Assembly: GCA_003427395.1 (NCBI GenBank)
Contig: BFEA01000386.1
Location: 824,398 to 848,138 of the forward strand
From: Chara braunii
Taxonomy: Eukaryota > Streptophyta > Charophyceae > Charales > Characeae
Length of the DNA: 23,741 nucleotides
Direction: 5' to 3'
The position numbers and the translations under genes were made by a program. Shown here in pieces: positions 8,482 through 19,129 of this stretch. The notes beneath the pieces were generated by a model. It was not told the DNA's origin and made no database searches. It worked only from the letters and a program-made list of their open reading frames with translations. Each line of letters starts with the position of its first letter. Position 1 is the first letter of the stretch.

Positions 8482-8930
8482 ATACTTGGCTTTGTATAAA
8501 TTTTGGTAAGCTACTTTCTCTACGGGAAGCGCTGCCGAAATTTCTACAAATTCAAGGAGTTAGTTGAAATTTGACTTGTCCTTTCCTTATACCCGATTTA
8601 GTAAAAATCTGGAAAGCCTCCTTTTCTAAAGGGAGTGCTGCCCAAATTTTTGTTAATTAGGGGAGTTAGTCAAATCTCTGATTTCTCAAAGTTCAACTTG
8701 TCTAAAATTCATATACGGCTTAGTAAAAATTTAGGAAGTCTCCTTTTCTAAAGGGAGTGGTGCCCAAATTTTTGCTAATTCAGGGAGTTAGACAAAATTG
8801 AATTTGGAAAGTCTAAAAACTATTTTTGTTTTTATATTCGGGCTGATATGAATTCTGAAAAGACACTTTTCCTATGGGAAGCGCTGCCGAAATTTTCTTA
8901 GTTCAGAGGAGATAGATTATATTTTGACAG
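8482..8930 (+). repeat. Four tandem copies of a repeat of about 107-123 bp
   Basis: The shared core is a pyrimidine stretch, then GGGAAGCGCTGCCGAAATT or GGGAGTGCTGCCCAAATT, then GGAGTTAG. Core positions are 8525, 8632, 8754 and 8877, so periods are 107, 122 and 123 bases. Copies 2 and 3 are closest to each other; copies 1 and 4 share the AAGCGCTGCCG variant. In each copy the segment before the core can fold, for example CTCCTTT with AAAGGGAG at 8617-8636. A weaker remnant (GGAGTTAGTTTCAATT) lies at about 8398. No coding frame crosses the array. Confidence 0.8.
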
Positions 8931-8934
8931 ATGA

Positions 8935-9885
8935 CGATTCTGGTGATCCACCCTGAGTAGGGGAGATTTTGTCATTAGTCTACCTTTGCTTTGGACACTG
9001 GTTTAGAGGTAGGTTTAGGCTTAGTTAATTGGGATGCTTGAGTAAGATCGTGATATGGGGATTATTCTCCATGGACTTAAAGGTTTAGCTTGGGGCATTG
9101 ACCTGTCATGTGTTACAGGTCCTCTTGATCGTTGATTCAAGTTCAAAAACTAGATTCATCTTGATTCCTTGAGGATCGTCTTCTGTTATCACCGATAACA
9201 GGTCGGTTGTCGACTCGTCGGTTTACGATTCAACTCCAATCCACTATTGTCACTTAACCTAAAGGTTTTAGCCCTGTGGTTTGAATTGTTTCATTGTGTT
9301 TTTACCCGAACTTTATTGAATGGTCATTTAATAGACGTACTGAGTATTTATTTAGGGGAGTTGCACAACAGTGAGATTTGTATGGCTAAAGAAGGGGGTA
9401 TGAGCATCGAGAATGGTTGAAGTTGACCCCGTGTAGTACGTGGATTTTTGTTGATCTTTGATGTGATTGCACGTATGGTTGTGGTTCGAACTTTGGATGT
9501 GACTGCCTGCGATTACATGTGTATGCGGCTGAGAGGAGCCCCACTGTGACTGTGAGAAGTGATCGTCCTATACAATTAAGCCTTATGTATATATTTATAT
9601 ATGCCTTGGGTATGCGCGCGGCTTACTGTGATCGTGCGCAAGGATTAACCTGATTATGCCCTGAGAAAAAAGGAAGATCATCTTTTATCCTTTGCTTCTT
9701 GGAGATTTTATAGTCGGACGTTGGTCCTGGGGCGGGATTCAAGGTCCTTGTCTTGGACATCCCAAGCCCTAGACTCTGCAGGGAAAGAATCTGCCCCCGT
9801 GCAAAGCCTATTTGCCTTGCCTACCGAGACGCTCCGACCAAAGGCCGGAGGTCTCGTGGCGGCTGCACGACTATTCTTTCAACCG
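8935..9885. other. No supported gene
   Basis: Mixed-composition sequence with no frame above about 70 codons and no clear repeat. A (TA)-rich stretch TATATATTTATATATGCC lies near 9588-9605. Confidence 0.5.
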
Positions 9886-9890
9886 TGCAA

Positions 9891-9943
9891 TGTCGTGAAG
9901 GATCAGACCCTCACGACACTTCGAGTCTGACACTTGAGTGTCA
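9891..9943. repeat. Two adjacent perfect hairpins
   Basis: TGTCGTGA (9891-9898) pairs with TCACGACA (9911-9918) around a 12-base loop. Immediately after, TGACACT (9928-9934) pairs with AGTGTCA (9937-9943) around two bases. Both stems are perfect. No role is apparent. Confidence 0.6.
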
Positions 9944-9949
9944 TAAGCG

Positions 9950-11640
9950 GTACTCGGATCCACGAGGGGCCGCTTGATTATGGGCACTACATAGTACGTC
10001 ATCATCGCGACTGCTTGCGCACGTTTGCATTGCTAGCCGATATGAGTGGGCCCTGCGTCCGCGCGGTTTTATATAAAGTCTCGCGCGCGACGCCTATTCG
10101 ATTTCCGCATCGGAGAGTTATGGGATGGCTACCGAGGGGCTAGGAACGTTGTTGCGTTGTTTGTGTTGTGTCGTTTCGTATACGTGCGTGTGTGTGTTTT
10201 ATTTTTGTGTCCGTAAAAGTGGTGTGCGCGTGGTCTGTGGGATGCGTCCTAATGGTCCGACGACGAGTTGCGCTTGGGGATCTCAGCCCCCCCGAGATGT
10301 CGGTTCGCGTGCGGGTCCAATAGGCGTATTACCGCTCATACCCCCTATGCTACAGCGAATGAGAAACGCCCTCGGCTGATCCACCTCTGCGATTGCAACT
10401 GATTAGCTTTCGTACTGTGGATTGGTAGCTTGGCGGGGATACGCCCACCGAAGGGAGGTGAGAACTCCCGTAAGGTGGAGGTAAGTTGTGCCTCGCGTAG
10501 GCCCTATCCTGTCGTAGGGGCTCGCGAGAGGTATGGCTGGCGGACTTGGCCGGAGCGGCCTAAGGAAGCTCCATTTGTGTGTTTGTGACGAGGTTGGTCC
10601 AACTCCTGCGTGACGCGGCCAGGAAGGTCCCGCACTGCCCCGTGTGGCGCCGGACCGATGCGCCCGATAGGTGGCGCCGTTGCCGGGGATAACGGCTGCC
10701 TACTGTTGTCCCTGGTGGAACGACATCCAGGTATGGAAGTGAGAAATAGGCAAACAAGAAGTTTTGATAGGCTTGTATGAGCGATTGGCTAATATTTTGA
10801 CTATCGTTGGAAGCATCGTAAAGACTGAGAGGTCCCTAGGAATCGAGCCTTGATTCGAGGCGGTTGATAATCCGCAGAGAATGATCGCTTCTGCCCTATC
10901 GACTGGGTTAGGAGGAATGGTTGACCGTATATGGTATCGGGTAAAGCATGAAGTGAGGGTTAATTCCGTGAGTAGGGTTTGAGTGATGCAGTAAGGGTTG
11001 CTTGAGATCGATAAGCGCCGTGACTAGACGCTGTGAGCACTGTTTGGTATGGGAATAAATGGAGTTGAAAGACCCTTTGATCTTAATGATTGATGAGTTT
11101 GGGTGATGCTTTGAAGGCTCGATTCGGCTAGGAATGAGTAAGGTGGCGCTGACATTGCTAAATATGCCTAGGATTGGGATTGGTGTGTTAAGCCTTCCTT
11201 GGGAGATAGTCAAGTTGAGATGAAGCGTCTGTCTTAGTCATATGACCCCTGTGTTAGAGAAAGTTGCTGATACGAGAGCAGCATGGGGAAGAGGATGACT
11301 GATAAAGTGCGAAATGAGGAGTTTAATGGTAAAAATATTTCCTTGAGCCCAGACTGAGATGTGATACGATAGGTATTACGGCCAGTACGATACTTAGACC
11401 CTGCGATAGTGTGAGCTGGTGATGATTTGAGTCGCTTGCGGACTGTGTGGTTAACTATCGATAAATCTCGGAAAGTAGTGGCCGCTAGGATAGCGGTTTG
11501 GCTAGTCCGAAGAGGGGTCTACGTGTTAATTGTATGTGATATATGTATATATGAGATTTATGATTGTTTGGTTGGTTGTCCCTATATATGTGCTATCATT
11601 GTGTTTTGCCTGATGTCAGATTGATGGTGTATGTATGGAC
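9950..11640. other. No supported gene
   Basis: CG-rich to about 10560 (with GCGCG words near 10080), then ordinary composition. Short frames of 65-101 codons on both strands lack motifs. I looked for long terminal repeats framing this region and saw none. Confidence 0.45.
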
Positions 11641-11642
11641 TG

Positions 11643-11727
11643 CCTTCCACAAGGACACAAGTTTTGCATGAAACCCACGTCTGGCATGGGGGCAGGGGTG
11701 AATGGGGTGGCTTGCTTCTGTGGAAGG
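11643..11727. repeat. Inverted repeat with a 67-base spacer
   Basis: CCTTCCACA (11643-11651) pairs perfectly with TGTGGAAGG (11719-11727). It could be the edge of a very small element or chance; no target duplication was seen. Confidence 0.4.
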
Positions 11728-11993
11728 TGGTTCTTCCAAGAAGGAGTTAGTCGGCATGTATAATTAGTCCTCAGTGGAAGTGCATTCTCGAGTTGTTACT
11801 CTCTCGATAAGGCTTAAGGAAGCAGTTATTAGTCTCGAAACTGATAATGAGACCCACACCAGAACTATGTTCCTGGTCCATTAGTGGGGTGTTGTTGTCT
11901 CTCCTGTGATGGGAGAGTAACTACATTATCTGTTAAGAAAAGAGGAAAGGACTTGCTACCTCCCTGAGGCTGTGATGGCCAGGTGAAATAGCT

Positions 11994-12049
11994 ACTGCGT
12001 AGCGGGAGCGGATCTGGGGTAGCGACCCAGGCCCGTCTCCCGCTAAGTA
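11994..12049. repeat. Strong long hairpin
   Basis: TAGCGGGAG (12000-12008) pairs with CTCCCGCTA (12037-12045). Inside it CGG pairs with CCG and CTGGG (12014-12018) pairs with CCCAG (12026-12030) around GTAGCGA. Outside, TACT (11994-11997) pairs with AGTA (12046-12049) past a three-base bulge. About 21 pairs form in 56 bases, which is far more than expected by chance. It does not match tRNA, 5S or a spliceosomal RNA that I recognise. Confidence 0.65.
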
Positions 12050-12059
12050 GGGCCACCAT

Positions 12060-13433
12060 ATTTGTAAAGGTGCGAGTTCGTTCCTCGTTGCCTTGATACT
12101 AAGTATGGATGGGGTTGTCCACTTGACCATGATAGTGGCAGTAAGGTACAAGTGCTGAAGTCGAAGAGGGATGCGGTGAGGCTTGATCTTTAGAGCGGGG
12201 CTCAAGAGTCGAGATGTTATCTTATGAGGATTACACCGCCCCTCTATAATATATGCTTCGCTTAAGAGTTGAAGGGTAACAACTGTATCATGTTATCTAC
12301 TCATTGCTAGTCTTATTTCTGCCTTATAGAATATGGCCTACGTTGCTGAGCTTTATCTTATTATGTGACTGGCGGTTGAGTTGGCTTCATGTGTTATGTA
12401 TAACGTTTGACATGTACTTCAGTTACAACTCTTGTCAATAAGTTGTGCTTATTATGTTATGATTATTGCCGTGAGCATATGTTGCTTATCATGGGTTGTA
12501 TGACAATTTAGATTCATGTTTGGAGTATCCACCTATATGGTATATGCATATTGTGCCATTCCTTGACAATGGGAACCATAAGTGGTTAATGCCTGAGATG
12601 TGATCGGAGAGACTTATTGTAAGTGTTTGTGCGTTATCCTAGGTGGGTATTTATTTAAAGACTCTCTTCGGTAACGACATTGTTCTGAAAGTCAATGAAT
12701 AAAATTTTTTATACCTGTTTTCATGATAAGAACGAGGTAATTTAGTAGGGATATATTCTGCATTAGATTTAGTTGCGTAACTCCCTTCGAGCCTCGACCC
12801 TAACGCCGCTTGTTGTAATTCAACAGGTGACGGGGTCGAGGGAGCTCGAGATGGAAGGTTCTCAAGGGAAGATTGGGGTAAAGGCCGCAANTGAGGCCGC
12901 AGTGAAGGTNTGAGAAGGGGGATATGNAAGACACACGNGCGAGTTGTTGTATGGTCTGTATATGAGCCAAAGATTCGTACCCCATGGCCAAGGACTAAGG
13001 AGCTTGGTCGATATCGATGATGCCTATGCAAGCTCCCACGATCCAGAGGACAGGATAATAGATTGGGATGGGGTCCGTGCAGTAGAAGGGCAACAGAGGA
13101 TGCCCTTGTGTATTGTCGTAAGTACGTCCCTCATGAGCTTGTATACATACGTGAGCATAGGAGCCAAGGTAGAAGGCTAACTGGTTGTGTGATTCCGGTC
13201 CTGTGTTTTAGTTTACAGAATCTTGATTGTATACAGAACGGGTTGGAAGAGGTGTATATAAGTCTTTAGTGCATCGTGTGTCTATATCAGAACATAAGAG
13301 ACCTCAAGTTAAGTTGGATAAGCGAATTTTCAGGCTTACCCACCAGAGTCCCCTCCTCCCTCCCTCCCCTCGCTGGGGCACCAATGGATTCAACTCAACC
13401 CCCCCCCAACGCCTGATCAAACACCGCCCCCCC
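12060..13433. other. No supported gene; a few ambiguous bases
   Basis: AT-rich to about 12760, then a mixed stretch with ambiguous bases at 12891, 12910, 12927 and 12938. Short overlapping frames at 12944-13269 show no motif. The sequence becomes C-rich just before the gap. Confidence 0.45.
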
Positions 13434-13741
13434 NNNNNNNNNNNNNNNNNNNNNNNNNNNNNNNNNNNNNNNNNNNNNNNNNNNNNNNNNNNNNNNNNNN
13501 NNNNNNNNNNNNNNNNNNNNNNNNNNNNNNNNNNNNNNNNNNNNNNNNNNNNNNNNNNNNNNNNNNNNNNNNNNNNNNNNNNNNNNNNNNNNNNNNNNNN
13601 NNNNNNNNNNNNNNNNNNNNNNNNNNNNNNNNNNNNNNNNNNNNNNNNNNNNNNNNNNNNNNNNNNNNNNNNNNNNNNNNNNNNNNNNNNNNNNNNNNNN
13701 NNNNNNNNNNNNNNNNNNNNNNNNNNNNNNNNNNNNNNNNN
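13434..13741. other. Assembly gap of 308 unknown bases
   Basis: An unbroken run of N. The left edge is C-rich; the right edge starts inside a frame that stays open to 14103. Gap length may be an estimate. Confidence 1.
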
Positions 13742-13743
13742 AC

Positions 13744-14103
13744 CTGCTGGGCTCTCTGGCCCGTTCCCCAGCAACCCCCATGGAGCCAGCTGAGCAGACC
13801 AAGTACCGTGAGGCCCAGGGTGACAGCACAGAAGACAGCCGTAACTCGAGCAGCCACCTGCCAACGATCACCAGTAAATGCTGCGGTCTCTACCACAGGG
13901 CGAGTGACAATGACAAAGGAGGACAACCAAAACCAAGCTACCCACAACATAGTCAGAGGTGCTACATGGAGGCCTGCTCAATACAGGGACTGAGACGAGG
14001 CAACCAGGTCCCCCCTGAACTACACGACGATGGAAGAGGAAAGGAGGAATCAGGAACACAACAACAGCGGGAGCTGGATCCTCTGAACAACAGACCTCGC
14101 TGA
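13744..14103 (+). CDS. Partial hypothetical frame opening out of the gap
   Basis: The frame is open from the gap edge to a TGA at 14101-14103, with an internal ATG at 13780. The peptide is hydrophilic, rich in Gln, Ser, Asp and Arg, with no membrane segment or recognised motif. It could be the C-terminal end of a retroelement structural protein or a chance frame. The minus strand is also open here, which lowers confidence. Confidence 0.25.
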   Translation: MLGSLARSPATPMEPAEQTKYREAQGDSTEDSRNSSSHLPTITSKCCGLYHRASDNDKGGQPKPSYPQHSQRCYMEACSIQGLRRGNQVPPELHDDGRGKEESGTQQQRELDPLNNRPR

Positions 14104-14222
14104 GCCTTTTTGGTAGGGGATCAAAAGTTAACAGCGGCGCCAGAAGAGGAGGAAGGAGGAATACAGCAATAAACATAGCAAGAACAACTGGGCCCTTCAG
14201 CAGTATGAAGGCCCGAAACCAG

Positions 14223-14320
14223 GACAATAGTGTAATAACTCGGACACTGGACCCGGTTTCCAGCAAACTCGACATTGTCTTGTAATATTTGGGATGCTGG
14301 ACCCGGTTTCCAGCAGGTGC
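14223..14320 (-). repeat. 50-bp tandem duplication with a hairpin motif
   Basis: Two copies carry CTGGACCCGGTTTCCAGC at 14247 and 14297. On the minus strand each reads GCTGGAAACCGGGTCCAG, then TCC and a TATTACA-like segment. CTGGA and TCCAG can pair. The same 17-base word occurs at 19113, and a variant lies inside the Penelope-like coding region at 22018. Confidence 0.75.
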
Positions 14321-14418
14321 AGCTCCCCACCAAAAGCCTTCACCCAAGGGACCACTTGAGGGAGATGCTCTTATCACTCTCCCAAGTCTCGTCCTCCCCA
14401 GCAGTTTCTTTGAAATAC

Positions 14419-14436
14419 AAAAAAAAAAAAAAAAAA
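14419..14436 (+). repeat. Poly-A tract, 18 bases
   Basis: A clean A run that could be the 3' tail of a retrotransposed sequence lying to its left. I could not define a 5' end or target-site duplication for such an insert. Confidence 0.6.
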
Positions 14437-14439
14437 CCA

Positions 14440-14855
14440 AACAAACTAGCACCCTATGACTACGAACTTACAAAGGCTTGGAAAGGGTAACGGGAGAGGT
14501 AGGGTAAGGTACAGCATTGTCCAACAACTCACGCGAAAAGAAAAGGAAGACAACACACTGTATTCCTACCTATTCTTTCTTCTTTTAATCAACAACAGAG
14601 AAAAACTGCCATTTTACACGACTAAAAACACCCACTGTTGTCATGTATACAGAGAGGTGTGCAATGACTTGCTGATTCTGCAACCTGCGTCCCGTCGAAC
14701 CAAGGCTGTAACCGCGATATCCGCCTATGGGGAAATTTGTGAGGGACATATCTGCAAATTTGGGAAAATTTCAGGCCCATACTAATTCAGATTTCCTATG
14801 ACTACCCTAACTGCGAATAGCAGACCCGGACTACCATGAGGACAGACAGGCCTAA
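14440..14855. other. No supported gene
   Basis: AT-rich sequence with one frame of 109 codons that shows no motif. Nothing further seen. Confidence 0.45.
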
Positions 14856-14859
14856 GGGC

Positions 14860-15252
14860 CTATGCTGATAGACTGGTCCTATAGCCTATAGCCCGGTAGG
14901 GAGAGGCCGGAGAGGCCGAAACTGAAACGGTACCGGTCGGTCCTGTATGGTCTAGGGCAGATCTATTAATAGAATGAGGAAGTCTGTTCAGGGCTTTTTG
15001 ACGATTGGCATTTTTCAGGTTGCGACGGCGCAACGTGTGAACTGGAGTGGTAACAGCTTCAGCGTTGAAGAAGACATACATAGCCAGACCCTCGAAGTGT
15101 CGGCCATAGCTGGGTCCTTCGCTGTTCTCTGGCAGCACGTGGGGCTGCTCAGAGGTCTGGGCTATCTGAGGTCTGCTGGAAGTGGCAGAAGTTGGTGCCC
15201 TGTCGAAACCTCCTCAGGAGTAGGGTTCCGGGTAGTGGCGCTGCAGCCATAG
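14860..15252 (-). pseudogene. Possible protein remnant, unknown family
   Basis: On the minus strand a frame stays open from about 15214 to 14860, containing SEGPSYGRHFEGLAMYVFFN and TLRRRNLKNANRQKALNRL. A second frame overlaps its start, with SCSYGCSATTRNPTPEEV, ending where the first takes over, so a frameshift is possible. Further upstream, an ATG at 15370 opens a short acidic frame (MKTSTTVSDEDEMPDDF). These read like pieces of a decayed coding region. I do not recognise the family, and chance frames are not excluded. Confidence 0.25.
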
Positions 15253-15374
15253 CTGCAGCTTACATCCTCAGAGATCTCCTTTGTCAGGAAAGGTGTTGCT
15301 GCTGCAGATTTTCACTTGTGAAGTCATCTGGCATTTCATCTTCATCGGAGACTGTGGTGCTTGTCTTCATGCTT

Positions 15375-16105
15375 TGAGAGGCGGTTGGCCTCAGGGGCCT
15401 GTTTCAGGGTGGCGCTTCACTCTGGAGGCAGTATCTGGGTGGCGCTGGTTGTTTCATGGGTCCTGGGGTAGTAGATAGCGGTTACTCTGGGTTGGGAGAG
15501 AAGCGCCGCTCATTTCTGAGCAGCGCACCATGTTTCTGAGACTATTCTGACAAAACGATACTCTGAGTTTAATAAACGGTGTTGATACTGTGTGTTGACT
15601 ATCTTTGCTTCATTGCTCTCTGGATGTGATTTACTCGGCTTTCCTTTGTGACTGGTTGTGTGGACTCTGTGGAGCAAATTTCACTTTCAGTGTATTCTGT
15701 CATATCGCATGGACAAGGCTTCCACTGTATTTCATTCTCTGTGTGGCGTGATACTCCTATCCTCTCCCCTTCCTTCTGTGTATGTATGGGCATGCATGGA
15801 AGTCTATGTGAGCGCATGCTGGTCTTCTGACACAAGCAACCAGGTTCATAACAGGTGAGTTGTGCGCATCACACATATGGCATAGGTTATCAGAGGACAA
15901 AAGTAGAGAAAACCAGCTTGGGTTGTCCCCAAGCGAATCGTCACCGAGTCTGGCAATGCTCCCAATGCGCTGTGAAATTTTGTAATGGCTCTTGAGGAGC
16001 ATCCCTTATTCAGTACTTTGAGCGACCATTTGGTGGAGACGGTCTGTTTGATTGCACTCCGGTCCCGGCAGCGGAGGGTCTATCCCCGGGGAGGTGTCCG
16101 GAGTG
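15375..16105. other. No supported gene
   Basis: Short overlapping frames on both strands, none convincing. AATAAA occurs near 15570 without an associated gene. Confidence 0.45.
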
Positions 16106-16110
16106 GCCAT

Positions 16111-16140
16111 TTTTCTGCAAAATGCAGATTCTGCAGAAAA
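16111..16140. repeat. Perfect 9-bp hairpin
   Basis: TTTTCTGCA (16111-16119) pairs with TGCAGAAAA (16132-16140) around a 12-base loop that itself contains TGCAG. It lies just right of the boundary of the SINE-like element's tail region and has no known role. Confidence 0.55.
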
Positions 16141-16194
16141 TACCTGGGGGTAGGCGGCATCACTGCGCATCCCCTCTTCTCTTTCTTTTATGAT

Positions 16195-16318
16195 ATATAT
16201 ATTTTTTATTTTTATTTTTTTCTGTGGGTTTCGAACCCGGGGTTTGGGACACCCGGACCCAAACCCCCTTATCCCCTCCGGGGGTCTGGGGATGGGGGTC
16301 GACAACGCTGGACCACGG
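16195..16318 (-). mobile_element. tRNA-derived SINE-like element
   Basis: On the minus strand the element starts near GTGGTCCAGCGTTG, which matches the RNA polymerase III A box (TRGYNNARNNG) at all but the last position. About 80 bases on it has GGTTCGAAACC, an exact B box (GGTTCGANNCC). It ends in an A-rich tail passing into (TA)n. The A-to-B distance is longer than in a tRNA, and the segment between is filled with C and G runs that can pair, so it is not a tRNA gene. No target-site duplication was found. SINEs of this type are copied by the machinery of a partner retroelement. Confidence 0.55.
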
Positions 16319-16818
16319 GTAATTCATAGGATGCCACTGCCATGGATTTTTGGAATGTTGTTCTGCAACAGTGGCAATCAAGTCCTCTCCACCCAAAATA
16401 ATCAACACACGTCTACTGTGCTGCATCAGACCACCAGCGTCCCTCACAAAGTTTGCCGCAGCTGTATCCCTGTTCCCTTCACGTTTCAAGGAATTGAAGT
16501 TCAATCTTCCATATTTGTGTCTCTTCTTCTGCTCTTTCACTGTTCTGGTTATCCTTCCCTCACTTTTTTCTTTTTTTAATATATAACTAGGCTATATTCT
16601 TCTCTCAAATCTTTCATCATCTTTCAAATTCTTTCAATTTACCTTCACTACCTACCTACCACCACTCCTAAGGCTTATACAGGGGACCCCTGCGAACATA
16701 GCTTTGTTGTCTCCCTTGTGCCCCAGAGGGGACGCATGTTGCCCCCCGCCCCAACCATGGTGATAAAGGATGTGGTGGGGCCACCTGGACAGGAGTATAG
16801 AATCTATTTTTATCAAAA

Positions 16819-16841
16819 TATTATTATTATTATTGTTATTA
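16819..16841 (+). repeat. (ATT)n microsatellite
   Basis: Repeats of ATT directly abut the GC-rich head of the repeat copy that follows. Confidence 0.75.
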
Positions 16842-17005
16842 GGCTACCAACCGGGCCGCCCGGGTCACCCTGTTTTCCTGGGCGGCCCTGCCGTGCAAGG
16901 ACCAGGGAAGGTCCCAGCAAAAAAAAAAAAAAAAAAAAAAAAAGCGAAACAAAACTATGTTATGCAGAAAAATAAACTGAACAACTTTTACCGCAGGGTC
17001 ACATC
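16842..17005 (-). mobile_element. GC-head/A-rich repeat family, copy 3
   Basis: A GC-rich head with a perfect inverted repeat GGGCCGCCC/GGGCGGCCC (16853-16861 and 16880-16888) is followed by 25 A (16919-16943). Then comes TATGTTATGCAGAAAAATAA and ACTGAACAAC, shared with the copies at 19235 and 19870. The head begins ATTAGGCTACCAA, like ATTAGGTGCCAAC in the copy at 19863. It abuts an (ATT)n microsatellite. I do not recognise the family; read on the minus strand, it would end in an A/T-rich simple repeat, as the nearby SINE-like element does. Confidence 0.65.
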
Positions 17006-18345
17006 GAAAATCTGTACCAAAAGAAATGAGACATGGGGTGAAAATGAGGGGGGCCGTGCGAAATATGCGCTAACGTAGCGGCGATAGCGGCAGTGGCGGC
17101 GCCCGGTAGTCGGCGGCGGCTGAGTAGGATGCAACGTCGGGGCATGTGGACGTTGATCTTTCACGAGGCGCCTACCCTGCCAGGCACCATAGCTGTGTGA
17201 GAGCTATGGCGACAGTGCCCTGGTGTAGCCTGGCCCTTGAGTGGGTAGGGAGTGCCGTGCACTCTTACGCCATGGCATCCTGGCAGCTCCACACTCCACA
17301 TCTGACCTCTATACCAACCTCTATACCTAACAGGATCTAGACACCAGAGGAGCCGTCCTCCCCTCAAGCCTTTTGCTGGAAAGGGAAGGCTCCTTTTTCA
17401 CCATACGAAGGCCGTGCGCTGTACATTCATGACACGCCACCTCGACTGCTCGGTCATTAGGTAAGCATGGAAGGCGGAGCGGTGCATCTGGACACAGTGG
17501 GAGAGCGTGCGGCTGCGGTGGCAGCACTTCGGCATGTCCAAGGACTACAGCAGGTCTCGGCTGACCTATCTATGTCGCAAGGCAGTTTGATGTTCATTTA
17601 CTCCATGCTTTGTTTTTATTCACTTAATTTGGTCTTTGCATTCATCCTCTACGGTCTGCTTAGTTTTCCATTCCCGGTTCATGGTGTAGTTTGAAGGCCT
17701 TTGTATAGAGTTCTTATGAATGATTGAGATATCTGTTGGAAACATCTGTACAACGTCTTTCCCTTGTGTGATTGACGGCCTTTGTCAGTCAGTTCGCGCC
17801 GAGATTAGGACTTGGATTTGTGCTTGATGTTGCAATTTTCAGAAGTATATGTTCAGCCACAGACTCTCAATGTTCTTAAGCGCTGGTTAGGTTTGTGGTT
17901 CTTATGGCTTGTACCTAGGATAGATTCATTGTAACCTGTTCTATCTGTCGCTCGAAGATTTACGTAGTAGGCATACGTATTAGGCACTTGGTTCCTGTAT
18001 TTCGTTATGGATTTCATGGAGATTGGACTCTAGGTGATGGCTTCTCTTCTGTTATTCAGAGTTGGTTCATTCTTGTAGTGCTTTCTATTAGTTTACTAAA
18101 GTGGGGTTTGATGCTCGTTTAATTTCCTAGCTTTTTCAGTAACCATTTGAGTAAATGCCACAGGGTGGCACGCTCGTCGTCTCGGGCAATACTAGTAGCG
18201 GTGCTACCGAAAATAGTGACAGTGATGAAGGGACGAGACCTCTGCTAGGTACATAAAGCCCTGAAGTCCTATGGGCGGTGACGCCATCAGCGGGAGTGGG
18301 AGACTCGCTAGTGGCGGTGGGAACATTTCCCAGGCGCAAAGGGTT
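17006..18345. other. No supported gene
   Basis: GCGG-type triplet words occur at 17075-17120. Frames of up to 75 codons show no motif. A strong hairpin lies at 17183-17219. Confidence 0.45.
17183..17219. repeat. Hairpin with 8-bp perfect stem
   Basis: CCATAGCT (17187-17194) pairs perfectly with AGCTATGG (17202-17209) around seven bases. GGCA (17183-17186) can pair with TGCC (17216-17219) outside it, leaving a bulge. Confidence 0.55.
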
Positions 18346-18350
18346 AAACA

Positions 18351-18775
18351 TTTCCAGCCATAATCGTGTTTAGAGACACAGAGATGTTCACCTTCTAGAG
18401 TGGCTGATCTCCAAGAGCAGGATCAGTGACACAGGGTCACCCATGCCTTGAGTGGTGTGGGGGGTGTCTTCCGCTTGACTGTGTACCATCTGGAAAATTT
18501 GGCTCACATCTTCCCCACTCGTATATTCTGTGGGCGTGGTTATCCATCTGTCCCTCCCCATTTTCCAGCCCTAACCGCGTTTAGAGACACAGTGATGTTC
18601 ACTCTTCAAGAGTGGTTGATCTCCACGAGCAGGTTCAGGGACACAGGGTCACCCATGCCTTGAGTGGTGTGGGGAGTATCTTCCACTCGACTTTGTGCCA
18701 TCTGGAATACCCGGACCCGGCTCATATCCTCCCCACTCGTATATTCTGCGGGCGCGGTTATCCATCTCTCCCTCC
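18351..18775 (+). repeat. 211-bp tandem duplication
   Basis: GTTTAGAGACACAG at 18368 recurs at 18579. The copies stay alignable through GGGTCACCCATGCCTTGAGT and CCCACTCGTATATTCTG to about 18775, with scattered substitutions. Short shared frames (containing HILPTRIFCGRGYPS or a close match) follow from the duplication and are not evidence for a gene. Confidence 0.85.
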
Positions 18776-18779
18776 TTTT

Positions 18780-19110
18780 GAATTCCCTTGGATTCTCTAT
18801 ATGTAGTCGTTCTCTTGGCTGTTTTCAATCATCTGTTTTCTGTACACAATATAAATACGCCCAGTTTCAAATCGGTCAAGATTAGTTTAGTATGCACTTG
18901 GACTGTTCTGCATCTAAGAATTTAGCATGCTCTTGGAAACAATTCAGTGAATTGCCTTGTGCACTTTCGAGATTTGCGGTTTATAGCTCGTAGTTCTTTG
19001 CCATTAGTGTTTCGAATTTAGAAACATGCTGGTGTTTTCCTGAGTAGCAAGGATATTGTACTGCCATAGATTTGCTTTGCATTTTTCTTGTTGGAGATTC
19101 CTTCAAGGGA
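18780..19110. other. No supported gene
   Basis: AT-rich, no frame above 75 codons and no repeat recognised. Confidence 0.45.
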
Positions 19111-19112
19111 CA

Positions 19113-19129
19113 CTGGACCCGGTTTCCAG
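19113..19129 (-). repeat. Third copy of the CTGGACCCGGTTTCCAG word
   Basis: This 17-base word is identical to those at 14247 and 14297 and is followed by no further shared sequence that I can align. Confidence 0.7.

Noticed and set aside
5960-12700. An LTR retrotransposon covering the gene-free middle region
   Set aside because: I found no matching long terminal repeats, primer-binding site or polyprotein motifs.
12944-13269. Short frames of 68-78 codons before the gap
   Set aside because: They overlap in different frames, show no motif and end without context.
13304-13950. Long frames across the gap on both strands
   Set aside because: They are open only because unknown bases contain no stop codons.
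16225-16320. A tRNA gene on the minus strand
   Set aside because: The B box is perfect but the A and B boxes are too far apart, and no acceptor or anticodon stem could be formed.
18448-18885. Related short frames suggesting a duplicated gene
   Set aside because: The similarity is fully explained by the 211-bp tandem DNA duplication.
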